Shown here: positions 8,423 to 16,206 of the stretch, piece after piece
Layout of the letters: each line of letters starts with the position of its first letter
How positions within the stretch are numbered: the stretch's first letter is position 1
Source of the DNA: a virus
Strand: one strand, 5' to 3'
IMG/VR virus record: IMGVR_UViG_3300043420_001819
Span: 19,428 to 83,427 of that record
Length of the DNA: 64,000 nucleotides
The notes under the pieces: generated by a model
Seen by the model: only the letters and a program-made list of their open reading frames with translations
Databases searched by the model: none
What the model was told of the DNA's origin: nothing
Program-made: the position numbers and the translations under genes

Positions 8423-8434
8423 TTTTAAAATCCT

Positions 8435-8836
8435 TTAATATGCCATTTGAAAGTGTCTTACATTTGGACTATTTTTCCAAAATCCACCCCATAAATTTTT
8501 TAAATCAAGACTTTCCCAATAACCACCTAAAGCAGCTAAAAGTTCGTAGTCATAAGTAATAACATACTCATTATCGTTTTCAATAAAAAAGTTAAAGTCA
8601 ACTGCTAATCTCTTATTATGTTTAGATGCTCTACTAGATTCTTTTTTATTACCTTTTACTATACTTAAATCACCATACTCATTCTCAGTTATTGTTAATC
8701 CTTTATAGTATAATAGCTGTAGTTCATAAGGTCTATATGTTTCTCCAAAACTAAGTTTTATTCCTAACTCTGAAGCTTTAGTTATTAATTTTGCAACATT
8801 CTCTGTGAATGCCCACTGACTTTTCTGTAACATCAT
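8435..8836 (-). CDS. M15 family endolysin peptidase (second copy)
   Basis: A 133-residue zinc peptidase of the D-Ala-D-Ala carboxypeptidase/L-Ala-D-Glu endopeptidase type. The ligand motif SKHNKRLAVDF gives H73 and D80, and WGGFW followed by VRHFQM supplies H128. It would cleave peptidoglycan stem peptides at lysis. Its start overlaps the stop of another M15 gene by 4 nt. The two are clearly different in sequence, so this is not a recent duplication. Confidence 0.9.
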   Translation of the reverse strand: MMLQKSQWAFTENVAKLITKASELGIKLSFGETYRPYELQLLYYKGLTITENEYGDLSIVKGNKKESSRASKHNKRLAVDFNFFIENDNEYVITYDYELLAALGGYWESLDLKNLWGGFWKNSPNVRHFQMAY

Positions 8837-9303
8837 GGCATCATCTCAAAATGTGGTGTGTCAATAAAAGGTCTTTTACCTTCTTTTCTGCGTATATCTA
8901 TATATGCGTTCTGTGCTTCGAGCATTGTACCATCCCATTTAGAGATGTCATTTGTAGTCCAAGCACCACCCCACCTAACAGATACTCCAAGCTCTTTAGC
9001 GGCCTGTTTAAAAGCATCCGCAATGTCATCGTAGAGATTTACTTCCCATGAAACTCTTGAACCTATATATGCTACAACATCAACTGCATGTGAATACCCA
9101 TCACTTTGGATGATGTGTTTTGAATTCATGGTTTGAGAAGCACCCTTTGCTACAAGTTGTTTCTGCTCTTCCATAGTTCTTACACTTGGTAGAACACCAA
9201 AATCTATCTTTGTTATTTCAATCGCACGTTTGACCACTTTTACTAAATCTGGATGAACTCCCTCCAGTCTTTCAAGTGACCTTTTTGATAAGCTAAAACT
9301 CAT
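8833..9303 (-). CDS. M15 family endolysin peptidase (first copy)
   Basis: A 156-residue peptidase of the M15 family. SKH (61-63) and SHAVD (71-75) provide zinc ligands with a short insertion between them compared with the usual SxHxxGxAxD, and DTPHFEM (148-154) provides the last histidine. RWGGAW (110-115) is the standard core motif. It lies 9 nt after the holin gene and overlaps the second M15 gene. Together they form the enzymatic part of the lysis cassette. No signal peptide is present, so release would depend on the holin. Confidence 0.92.
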   Translation of the reverse strand: MSFSLSKRSLERLEGVHPDLVKVVKRAIEITKIDFGVLPSVRTMEEQKQLVAKGASQTMNSKHIIQSDGYSHAVDVVAYIGSRVSWEVNLYDDIADAFKQAAKELGVSVRWGGAWTTNDISKWDGTMLEAQNAYIDIRRKEGKRPFIDTPHFEMMP

Positions 9304-9312
9304 AATGTTCCT

Positions 9313-9828
9313 TTACACTGGTTTGCTATTAGCCAGTGCTACTGTCTTTTCTTTTGAACCAGCACTTGAACCAAAAAAGAAATTCATAATTTGTAGTACA
9401 CCAGCAGATAACATTCCTAGTAGATACATAGCAGGTTGCATCATAGTTTCTAGAACTGTTCCACCACTAAACACTTTAAATAAGATAACTGAAAATGCTG
9501 TTATAAATATGCTAGATAGTATTACCTGTGGGAGTAAAGTAGTTTTTATGGCTAGGTTTCTTGCAGAATCTCTGTCTGCTACGTGAATTTTTTCCAAATC
9601 AACTTCAGCAGATTTCATAGCTTTTTTAAATTCTAGGTCTGCTTCTTTAATTTTTAGAAGTATAGACGGGTCATTAGAAGCAATTACATTACTAACGGCA
9701 TCTTCTGTTGATTCAACTCCAAGAGCTTTTGCAAGTGTTGTTACTGCCATACCAGCTAATGGCCCACCAAGTGCTGTAGCAATTCCTGGTGCTACAGTTC
9801 CTACCACACTTTTCCAATCAAAACTCAT
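9313..9828 (-). CDS. Holin (3-TM type)
   Basis: A 171-residue membrane protein matching the family of three-transmembrane holins related to gene-transfer-agent release. The N-terminus DWKSVVGTVAPGIATALGG forms a hydrophobic glycine-rich segment, residues 40-85 are a charged amphipathic region, and two clear membrane segments follow at about 95-117 and 125-148. It would permeabilise the inner membrane so that the M15 peptidases reach the wall. A second gene at 10247-10525 repeats its N-terminal 50 residues. Confidence 0.85.
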   Translation of the reverse strand: MSFDWKSVVGTVAPGIATALGGPLAGMAVTTLAKALGVESTEDAVSNVIASNDPSILLKIKEADLEFKKAMKSAEVDLEKIHVADRDSARNLAIKTTLLPQVILSSIFITAFSVILFKVFSGGTVLETMMQPAMYLLGMLSAGVLQIMNFFFGSSAGSKEKTVALANSKPV

Positions 9829-9858
9829 ATTAATTCTCCTAACACTTTTTAGTACTTA

Positions 9859-10182
9859 CTAGTTTTTTGTTTTGTAAACCTGCTCTATGAAGTTTAAAAT
9901 CTTTCCCTGACCCACTTCCAAACTATCAAATCTTCCATCGATATGTTTTTCAAATTGTCTGAATAATTCTTTAGATACATACTTTTCATCAACATCTTTA
10001 GATGTCATTGCTAATTCTGATTTAGTGTTTAGTTTAACAATGTCATCACCATGTGAATCAAGTCTTTTAAAAATTACTTCTTGATTTCTTTTTAGTTCAC
10101 CAACCATATACTTCATTAACGCAAATGAAGCTACAACCCCTGATGATGCTGTAAATACTGTTAATAACCACGATTCAACCAT
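9859..10182 (-). CDS. Single-span membrane protein with coiled coil (lysis cassette)
   Basis: A 107-residue protein with an N-terminal membrane segment (about 5-26) and a long charged helical remainder that looks like a coiled coil. This shape is shared by i-spanins and by some antiholins. It is transcribed just before the holin and follows the ACGATTATAAG motif at 10211-10221. A lysis function is likely from context; the exact role is not shown. Confidence 0.6.
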   Translation of the reverse strand: MVESWLLTVFTASSGVVASFALMKYMVGELKRNQEVIFKRLDSHGDDIVKLNTKSELAMTSKDVDEKYVSKELFRQFEKHIDGRFDSLEVGQGKILNFIEQVYKTKN

Positions 10183-10210
10183 TATACTTTCCTAAGTTTT
10201 ATTTTCTAAA

Positions 10211-10221
10211 CTTATAATCGT
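10211..10221 (-). promoter_or_regulatory. ACGATWAT motif, lysis cassette
   Basis: On the minus strand ACGATTATAAG lies about 30 nt before the start of the first membrane protein of the lysis cassette. It sits in a true intergenic gap and points in the direction of transcription. Confidence 0.55.
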
Positions 10222-10246
10222 ATGTTGTTAGTTGATATGAGCGTTG

Positions 10247-10525
10247 CTAAGTGACCAGCTCACTTTTTACAAACTCGTCTACAGGTGGAATCTTTCCTGC
10301 GTGTGTAATATTCCCCCAAAAAAACGGATTAGTACTTTCTCCTATCCCTACAATTGGTATTTTTGGGTCATTCGTTGCTACTACATTCGCAACTGCTTCT
10401 TCCGTTGCTTCAACACCAAGTGCTTTTGCTAATGTTGAAACTGCCATACCTGCTAAAGGACCGCCTAATGCGGTCGCAATACCAGGTGCTACTGTACCTA
10501 CTACACTTTTCCAATCAAATAACAT
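10247..10525 (-). CDS. Truncated holin paralogue
   Basis: A 92-residue protein whose first about 54 residues are nearly the same as the holin at 9313-9828 (DWKSVVGTVAPGIATALGG, GPLAGMAVSTLAKALGVEA). The charged helix and both C-terminal membrane segments are absent and replaced by an unrelated 38-residue tail. The DNA of the shared part differs at many third codon positions while the protein is kept, so the copy is old and under selection. It could be a regulator such as an antiholin, or a relic. Confidence 0.7.
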   Translation of the reverse strand: MLFDWKSVVGTVAPGIATALGGPLAGMAVSTLAKALGVEATEEAVANVVATNDPKIPIVGIGESTNPFFWGNITHAGKIPPVDEFVKSELVT

Positions 10526-10584
10526 CTATTTTCCTTTACATTTATTATTTATTACATTGCTTCGGGTAATGGTACTTTTCTATT

Positions 10585-11733
10585 TTATACTTCTAAATCT
10601 AAAATATGATTTTGTTCAGGTGTTTCATAGATATACGCTGCACCCGCATAAGCACCATTACTAGCGTCACCATCATTATCTTCTTCAGGTGAACCAATAA
10701 CAATTCTTCCTGAACCTATTGATATTGATGCACCATATATTAATGCACCATATCCAGACACTGAATTTAATGTTGTTAATAGATTTCCATCTAGGTCATA
10801 TACATAAACAGATGAAATTCCATCACCTAATAATAATCTACCATCACCAACAGCAACACTACCTGTGGATAGACTGGTGCTTGGTTTTTTTAGATTTCCA
10901 TTTAAATCAAATATTGTAAACGTATTAAAACCACAAACTACAATTCTTCCTTGTCCAACTACCACTTGGTTACCGAAGTTATTATTATTTTGAAGAATAT
11001 TATTATATTTTTTAGTGATTAAATTTCCATTTAAGTCATAAATATATATTGCTCCACAATTTGTATAACCTTCTGAAATATTGTCAGATTGATATGCACC
11101 AATAACAATCCTTCCTGAACCTACTGCCACTGAATTACCATAATAACTATTATATGCTCCATCATAAGCAGTTAATTTAGTGATTAGATTACCGTCTAAA
11201 TCATATACATAAGCAGAACCTGAATCAGTACCTTTATCATTATCATTCTGTGCCCCAATGACAATTCTACCGTTACCCACTGAAACTGAATAACCATAGT
11301 AATCAAAAACATCCCTATCATAAGCAGTTAATTTGGTTAATAAATTTCCATCTAGGTCATATACATAAACAGAACCTGCAGAATCATCATCTTGATATGA
11401 TCCAACAACTATTCTACCTGAACCAACTGCTACTGAAGCACCATAAAAATCATAATATGCTCCATCATACGGTATTAATTTAGCAATTAAATTTCCATCT
11501 AGGTCATATACATAAGCAGAACCTGACCAAAGTCCATCAGAATAGTCAAAGAATGCTCCAACCACAATTCTACCTGAACCAACTGCTATGGAAGAACCAT
11601 AAAAAAAATCACCTCCAGCATCATACGCTACAATTCTATTTTCATTACTCGGTAAAGTAGTCGCATCATAAGCAGTTTGACCTATAAATTGTTTATCACC
11701 TTCTATATAAGATTTCGGTGTTATTAATGCCAT
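10585..11733 (-). CDS. FG-GAP beta-propeller tail protein, copy 3
   Basis: A 382-residue protein made of seven repeats of about 40-55 residues, each with the pattern YGxSVAVGSGRIVIGA then GSAYVYDLDGNL. Repeats 5 and 6 are degenerate and short. Seven FG-GAP repeats correspond to one closed seven-bladed propeller. It is a paralogue of the proteins at 12352 and 13551, less regular than either. The acidic loops (DDD, DLDGN) may bind calcium. Position among fibre genes suggests host-surface binding, which is an inference. Confidence 0.82.
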   Translation of the reverse strand: MALITPKSYIEGDKQFIGQTAYDATTLPSNENRIVAYDAGGDFFYGSSIAVGSGRIVVGAFFDYSDGLWSGSAYVYDLDGNLIAKLIPYDGAYYDFYGASVAVGSGRIVVGSYQDDDSAGSVYVYDLDGNLLTKLTAYDRDVFDYYGYSVSVGNGRIVIGAQNDNDKGTDSGSAYVYDLDGNLITKLTAYDGAYNSYYGNSVAVGSGRIVIGAYQSDNISEGYTNCGAIYIYDLNGNLITKKYNNILQNNNNFGNQVVVGQGRIVVCGFNTFTIFDLNGNLKKPSTSLSTGSVAVGDGRLLLGDGISSVYVYDLDGNLLTTLNSVSGYGALIYGASISIGSGRIVIGSPEEDNDGDASNGAYAGAAYIYETPEQNHILDLEV

Positions 11734-11734
11734 A

Positions 11735-12331
11735 TTAAACTCCTACAGAATCAATTAAATCCCAAGTGGTATTATCCTCAAAATCAATTCCATTTAAAGC
11801 ACTTCTACTCTTCTGATACTGTCCAAGTAAAACACCATAAGCATCATCATAAGATGCTACATTTTCCATTACTTTTGTTACTAATTCTTCTATTGTAATA
11901 CCACGACCTTCTGCAATTTTAGTTAATAAAGGTGTATCAATTGTATTATCATTTGTAAAATCAATTGCTTCTTTTCTTTGTATTGCCCAAGATTTAACTT
12001 CGTCTTCCAAATAATCACTTTGAAGTTGTTTAACAGAACCTTCAAATTTATCTTTGATTTGTCTTGTTTTTACCTTCACCATATCTTTAAGAACTTTTAA
12101 AGCATCTTCATCAGAAGTAAATCTTTCTTTCACTTCAAAATTAGCAATGTAAGAACCATCAATATTATCTACCGTAGTAAAAGTCGCAATTTGTCTCCAA
12201 GTTACTGTCGGTCTATTCGATATTGTATCAACCTCAACCGCATCTTCAGGAATTTCTTGGTTTAGTCTATCATCAAATCTATAAGGAAAATTTAAAACAT
12301 TTCCCTCTGTATCTATTTGTGCATATGTCAT
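11735..12331 (-). CDS. Tail fibre assembly-like protein
   Basis: A 198-residue protein. The N-terminal 50 residues resemble tail-fibre-associated proteins (MTYAQIDTEGNVLNFPYRF), and the helical C-terminal part (about 85-185) looks like the DUF4376-type segment found in fibre assembly proteins. It lies between two FG-GAP propeller genes, which supports a chaperone or connector role for them. Medium certainty. Confidence 0.55.
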   Translation of the reverse strand: MTYAQIDTEGNVLNFPYRFDDRLNQEIPEDAVEVDTISNRPTVTWRQIATFTTVDNIDGSYIANFEVKERFTSDEDALKVLKDMVKVKTRQIKDKFEGSVKQLQSDYLEDEVKSWAIQRKEAIDFTNDNTIDTPLLTKIAEGRGITIEELVTKVMENVASYDDAYGVLLGQYQKSRSALNGIDFEDNTTWDLIDSVGV

Positions 12332-12351
12332 ATATTATCCTTTTTTATTAT

Positions 12352-13566
12352 TTATTTACAAATAATTCTTTCAAAATGTGTATCGTAAGTTTCAGGTAAT
12401 TCGTAGATGTATGCTGACCCTGAATTAGAACCTAAATCATCATCACTATATACCCCAATAACAATTCTACCTGAACCAACTGAAGCTGAACCACCATAAT
12501 AATCATTAAGTGCTCCATCATAAGCAGTTAGTTTAGTTATTAGATTTCCATCTAGGTCATAAACATATGTTGACCCTGAATTAGAACCTAAATCATCATC
12601 TTGATATGCTCCAATAACAATTCTGCCTGAACCTACTGATACTAAAAACCCATACCGATCATCATCTGCTCCATCAAAAGCAGTTAGTTTAGTGATTAAA
12701 TTACCATCTAAATCATAAACATAAGCAGAACCTGAATCTGTACCTTTATCATCATCACGCCATGCTCCAATAACAATTCTACCTGAACCAACTGCTACTG
12801 AAGCACCATAATAATCATCAACTGCTCCATCATAAGCAGTTAATTTGGTAATTAGATTGCCATCAAGGTCATATACATATGCTGACCCTGAATTAGAACC
12901 TAAATCATCATCTAGATATGACCCAATAACAATTCTACCTGACCCTACTGCTACTGAATAACCATAATAATCAGCAGATGCTCCATCAAAAGCAGTTAAT
13001 TTAGTTATTAGATTACCATCTAAGTCATAAACGTATGCTGAACCTGAATCAAAACCTTTATCGTCATCATAATATGATCCAATAACAATTCTACCTGAAC
13101 CCACTGCTACTGAACGACCATAATAATCAGAAGCTGCCCTATCATAAGCAGTTAATTTAGTTATTAGATTACCATCAAGGTCATAAACATATGCTGAACC
13201 TAAATAATTATCATCACGATATGCTCCAATTACAATTCTATTTGAACCCACTGCTACTGAACGACCATGATAATCATAACCAGCTCCATCATAAGCAGTT
13301 AGTTTAGTGATTAAATTACCATCAAGGTCATATACATATACTGAACCTTTAAAACCATCATCTCCGTATGCTCCAATAACAATTCTACCTGACCCTACTG
13401 CTACTGAATAACCATAATAATCAGAAGCAGCTCCATCATAAGCAGTTAATTTAGTCACACTTCCAAGAATATCCGTAACTTCATCAAAACTACTATGTAA
13501 CAACCCACCATCATTGATTATTTTAAAACCACTTGAATCTATAAATGCCATTAATGTCTCTCCCAA
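12352..13566 (-). CDS. FG-GAP beta-propeller tail protein, copy 2
   Basis: A 404-residue protein of exactly seven near-identical repeats (about 50 residues each: KLTAYDGA, YYGYSVAVGSGRIVIGA, DDD, GSAYVYDLDGNLIT) after a 35-residue N-terminal segment. The DNA repeats are about 150-160 bp and highly similar, so recombination between blades or between the three paralogues is possible. The protein overlaps copy 1 by 16 nt. Likely a virion adhesin; no enzyme motif is seen. Confidence 0.85.
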   Translation of the reverse strand: MGETLMAFIDSSGFKIINDGGLLHSSFDEVTDILGSVTKLTAYDGAASDYYGYSVAVGSGRIVIGAYGDDGFKGSVYVYDLDGNLITKLTAYDGAGYDYHGRSVAVGSNRIVIGAYRDDNYLGSAYVYDLDGNLITKLTAYDRAASDYYGRSVAVGSGRIVIGSYYDDDKGFDSGSAYVYDLDGNLITKLTAFDGASADYYGYSVAVGSGRIVIGSYLDDDLGSNSGSAYVYDLDGNLITKLTAYDGAVDDYYGASVAVGSGRIVIGAWRDDDKGTDSGSAYVYDLDGNLITKLTAFDGADDDRYGFLVSVGSGRIVIGAYQDDDLGSNSGSTYVYDLDGNLITKLTAYDGALNDYYGGSASVGSGRIVIGVYSDDDLGSNSGSAYIYELPETYDTHFERIICK

Positions 13567-14753
13567 TCTTGTAAATCATACGGTGTTATACATGCTGAAG
13601 GTGTTTCGTAGACGTATGCCGAACCTCTATTATTATCTTGATATGCTCCAATAACAATTCTACCTGAACCAACTGAAACTGAACGACCATATTGGTCATT
13701 AGCTGCTCCATCTGTACCAGCAGTTAATTTGGTTATTAAATTACCATCAAGGTCATAAACATATACTGAACCTGAATTATCACCATCATCATCATCTTGA
13801 ATTGCTCCAATAACTATTCTACCTGAACCCACTGAAACTGAATAACCATAATTATCACTAGCTGCCCCATCTGTACCAGCAGTTAGTTTAGTTATTAGAT
13901 TTCCATCTAGGTCATAAACATAAGCAGAACCTGAATCAGTATTACCATTGTCATCATCTCCATATGCTCCAATAACAATTCTACCTGAACCTACTGATAC
14001 TGAAGTACCATAAAAATCATAAGCTCCTCCATCATAGGCAGTTAGTTTAGTGATTAGATTTCCATCTAAGTCATAAACATAAGCAGAACCTGAAGCATCA
14101 CCATTATCACCATCATAAGATGACCCAATAACAATTCTACCTGAACCTACTGATACTGAAGTACCATAAGCATCATTTTCTGCTCCATCATAAGCAGTTA
14201 GTTTGGTTATTAAATTACCATCTAAATCATAAACATATGCTGAACCTTTAGCAATTTCATCACTATATGCTCCAATTATAATTCTACCTGACCCCACAGA
14301 AACTGAATTACCATAAGTATCATATTCTGCTGCATCAAAAGCAGTTAGTTTAGTTATTAGATTACCATCTAAATCATAAACATAAGCAGAACCTTGATAA
14401 GGAATTCCATCATCATCATAATATGCTCCAATAACTATTCTACCTGAACCAACTGATACTGAATTGCCATACCTATCAAGAGTGTCCCTATCATAAGCAG
14501 TTAGTTTAGTGATTAAATTACCATCCAAGTCATATACATATGCTGAACCTCTACTAATATCATCTGTATATGACCCAATAACAATTCTACCTGAACCCAC
14601 TGAACCTGAATTACCATATCTATCAGCATTTGCTCCATCATAAGCAGTTAGTTTATTCACATTACTAGGTAAAGTAGTTATCTCTCCACTTCCATACAAA
14701 TAAGGAATACCATCAATAGTAGTTACTGCTTTGCCTTTACTCATAAACGACAT
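13551..14753 (-). CDS. FG-GAP beta-propeller tail protein, copy 1
   Basis: A 400-residue protein with seven FG-GAP repeats after a 30-residue N-terminal segment, the most regular of the three paralogues in its VSVGSGRIVIGA strand. Two blades have an added GT in the connecting loop (KLTAGTDGAA). The end carries a unique tail after SAYVYETPSACIT. Expected fold is a seven-bladed propeller, as in integrin alpha heads. Role in host recognition is inferred from its place among tail fibre genes. Confidence 0.85.
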   Translation of the reverse strand: MSFMSKGKAVTTIDGIPYLYGSGEITTLPSNVNKLTAYDGANADRYGNSGSVGSGRIVIGSYTDDISRGSAYVYDLDGNLITKLTAYDRDTLDRYGNSVSVGSGRIVIGAYYDDDGIPYQGSAYVYDLDGNLITKLTAFDAAEYDTYGNSVSVGSGRIIIGAYSDEIAKGSAYVYDLDGNLITKLTAYDGAENDAYGTSVSVGSGRIVIGSSYDGDNGDASGSAYVYDLDGNLITKLTAYDGGAYDFYGTSVSVGSGRIVIGAYGDDDNGNTDSGSAYVYDLDGNLITKLTAGTDGAASDNYGYSVSVGSGRIVIGAIQDDDDGDNSGSVYVYDLDGNLITKLTAGTDGAANDQYGRSVSVGSGRIVIGAYQDNNRGSAYVYETPSACITPYDLQDWERH

Positions 14754-14762
14754 AATAACTCC

Positions 14763-15146
14763 TTATTGAATTTCTTCTAAAGAAAATTTGAACTTTTTCC
14801 CATTTTTATTGTTAATGATGTAAAGATTTTCTTCACCCTCTTGAATAGTCCAATCACCTTTAGTACCGTCAATATCATTGCCTTGTTCTTTATAATCGTT
14901 ACTAAGATGTAAGTCTCCAGTATAGATGTTTTGCCAAACATAAGTTGGAGACCCAATATCGTATGTATCAGTAGTAGAAGGAATAATATCTTGAGCAACA
15001 GCAGATAAATCCACACCACCAGCACCGCCTGAAGACACTACCCAAGATGACCCATTCCAAGCATATGTTATATTGTTAGCGGTATATGTATATGAACCAT
15101 CTATAGGTGTATTTTCATCTGTTGGTAGGAAATTTAAAGCTGCCAT
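14763..15146 (-). CDS. Tail fibre-type structural protein
   Basis: A 127-residue protein with a fibre-like segment YDIGSPTYVWQNIYTGDLHL (residues 60-79) and GDWTIQEGEENLYI, patterns common in tail fibre tips of marine phages, where a short strand-rich head ends a fibre. It lies directly upstream of the FG-GAP genes (9-nt gap). No catalytic motif. Confidence 0.65.
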   Translation of the reverse strand: MAALNFLPTDENTPIDGSYTYTANNITYAWNGSSWVVSSGGAGGVDLSAVAQDIIPSTTDTYDIGSPTYVWQNIYTGDLHLSNDYKEQGNDIDGTKGDWTIQEGEENLYIINNKNGKKFKFSLEEIQ

Positions 15147-15147
15147 T

Positions 15148-15591
15148 TTATATTACCTCTTCTTCTATTATTTGATTTGGATTTACTGGAAATACTACAT
15201 TATAAGGAAATCCTTCTTGTTGTGGAACATCCCTTAATGCTTGTCTATAAGCTCTTAAAGCACTTGCATCTTGTCTATTATCTTCTGCTCTATTTATAAG
15301 TATATCAGCTTCATCGATGAGATAATCTCTTTCTGTCCGTACTTTATTTGCTTCTTTGTATTCCATTTGTCTATTATAGTTTTCTGTATCATCTATAATA
15401 TTCCATTGTCCATCTTGCCAAGTTATATACTCATATACTTCACAAGTTGGTTTATCTTCTACTTCTACATAACCAGCATCTAAGATTTCTTCAGCAGTAA
15501 ATGTAGTTTTATCTGTTCTTGTTGTACCATCAGAAAGTCTAATTCTATTTGGTAATTCTTTTGGGTATCTACCTTTATAACTATATAACAT
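15148..15591 (-). CDS. Tail fibre assembly chaperone-like protein
   Basis: A 147-residue protein. The helical segment VRTERDYLIDEADILINRA and the following RAYRQALRDVPQQEGFP match the phage tail assembly chaperone-like domain that normally follows fibre genes (pattern R-R-x-LL-x-x-TD, then A-x-R-Q-x-LRD-x-P). It lies one base from the preceding fibre gene. The role would be folding or attachment of the nearby fibres. Confidence 0.7.
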   Translation of the reverse strand: MLYSYKGRYPKELPNRIRLSDGTTRTDKTTFTAEEILDAGYVEVEDKPTCEVYEYITWQDGQWNIIDDTENYNRQMEYKEANKVRTERDYLIDEADILINRAEDNRQDASALRAYRQALRDVPQQEGFPYNVVFPVNPNQIIEEEVI

Positions 15592-15600
15592 TTTTATTCC

Positions 15601-16197
15601 TTATTCATAATTTAACGTTAGTATATACCTAACTGCATAATCTCCAGATACTCCACTACCATTTGGTCTTATTTGCAAATTAGCAGATGTATCAGATGAA
15701 GTCATATATTGAAGTACATTACCATTAAAAACCTGAGTAAAAGTACCAAACGAGCTCGTACCAGTTTGATTATTAAATAAAACATTACCGTTAAATTTAA
15801 CCTCTATGTGCTCATACCTCATAAATAGAAATGTCGAATCCTTTAGTGCTCCTGCTGCTGATGCTACCAACGTAGCAGAGACAATCGTAGCACCAGTTGG
15901 TATATTAAAATCTAAAGTATATGATGCAGTTGTTGTTCCTGTTGTGTTTACTGTATAGTCCAACACTACACTTCCTGGCTGGATACTATTAACCCATTCA
16001 CCCTTTTTATGAAATTCAGTTGTGCTTCTCAGATTCCAAATTCCAGGTGATGTTGTATAATCAAAGTCTTTTACAGTTGGTTCTTCAGTTTCATATTCTG
16101 GAAATCTTTCATACACTTTATCGGCTATTTCTGTTCTACGAAGTTCTTCTTTAACCCGTTCAAAGTTTATTTTTCTATATGAACCATATCTACTCAT
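15601..16197 (-). CDS. Tail-associated structural protein
   Basis: A 198-residue protein with a basic helical N-terminus (about 1-45) and a strand-rich remainder with alternating Thr/Val segments typical of beta-sandwich virion proteins (VVLDYTVNTTGTTTASYTLDF region). No known motif. It lies in the fibre cluster between the glycine-rich protein and the chaperone-like gene. Confidence 0.6.
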   Translation of the reverse strand: MSRYGSYRKINFERVKEELRRTEIADKVYERFPEYETEEPTVKDFDYTTSPGIWNLRSTTEFHKKGEWVNSIQPGSVVLDYTVNTTGTTTASYTLDFNIPTGATIVSATLVASAAGALKDSTFLFMRYEHIEVKFNGNVLFNNQTGTSSFGTFTQVFNGNVLQYMTSSDTSANLQIRPNGSGVSGDYAVRYILTLNYE

Positions 16198-16206
16198 TGT
16201 TTATCC

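Noticed and set aside
10251-10664. A rightward open frame opposite the truncated holin gene.
   Set aside because: It is the reverse of a codon-biased conserved protein, has no ribosome site and no homologue-like pattern.
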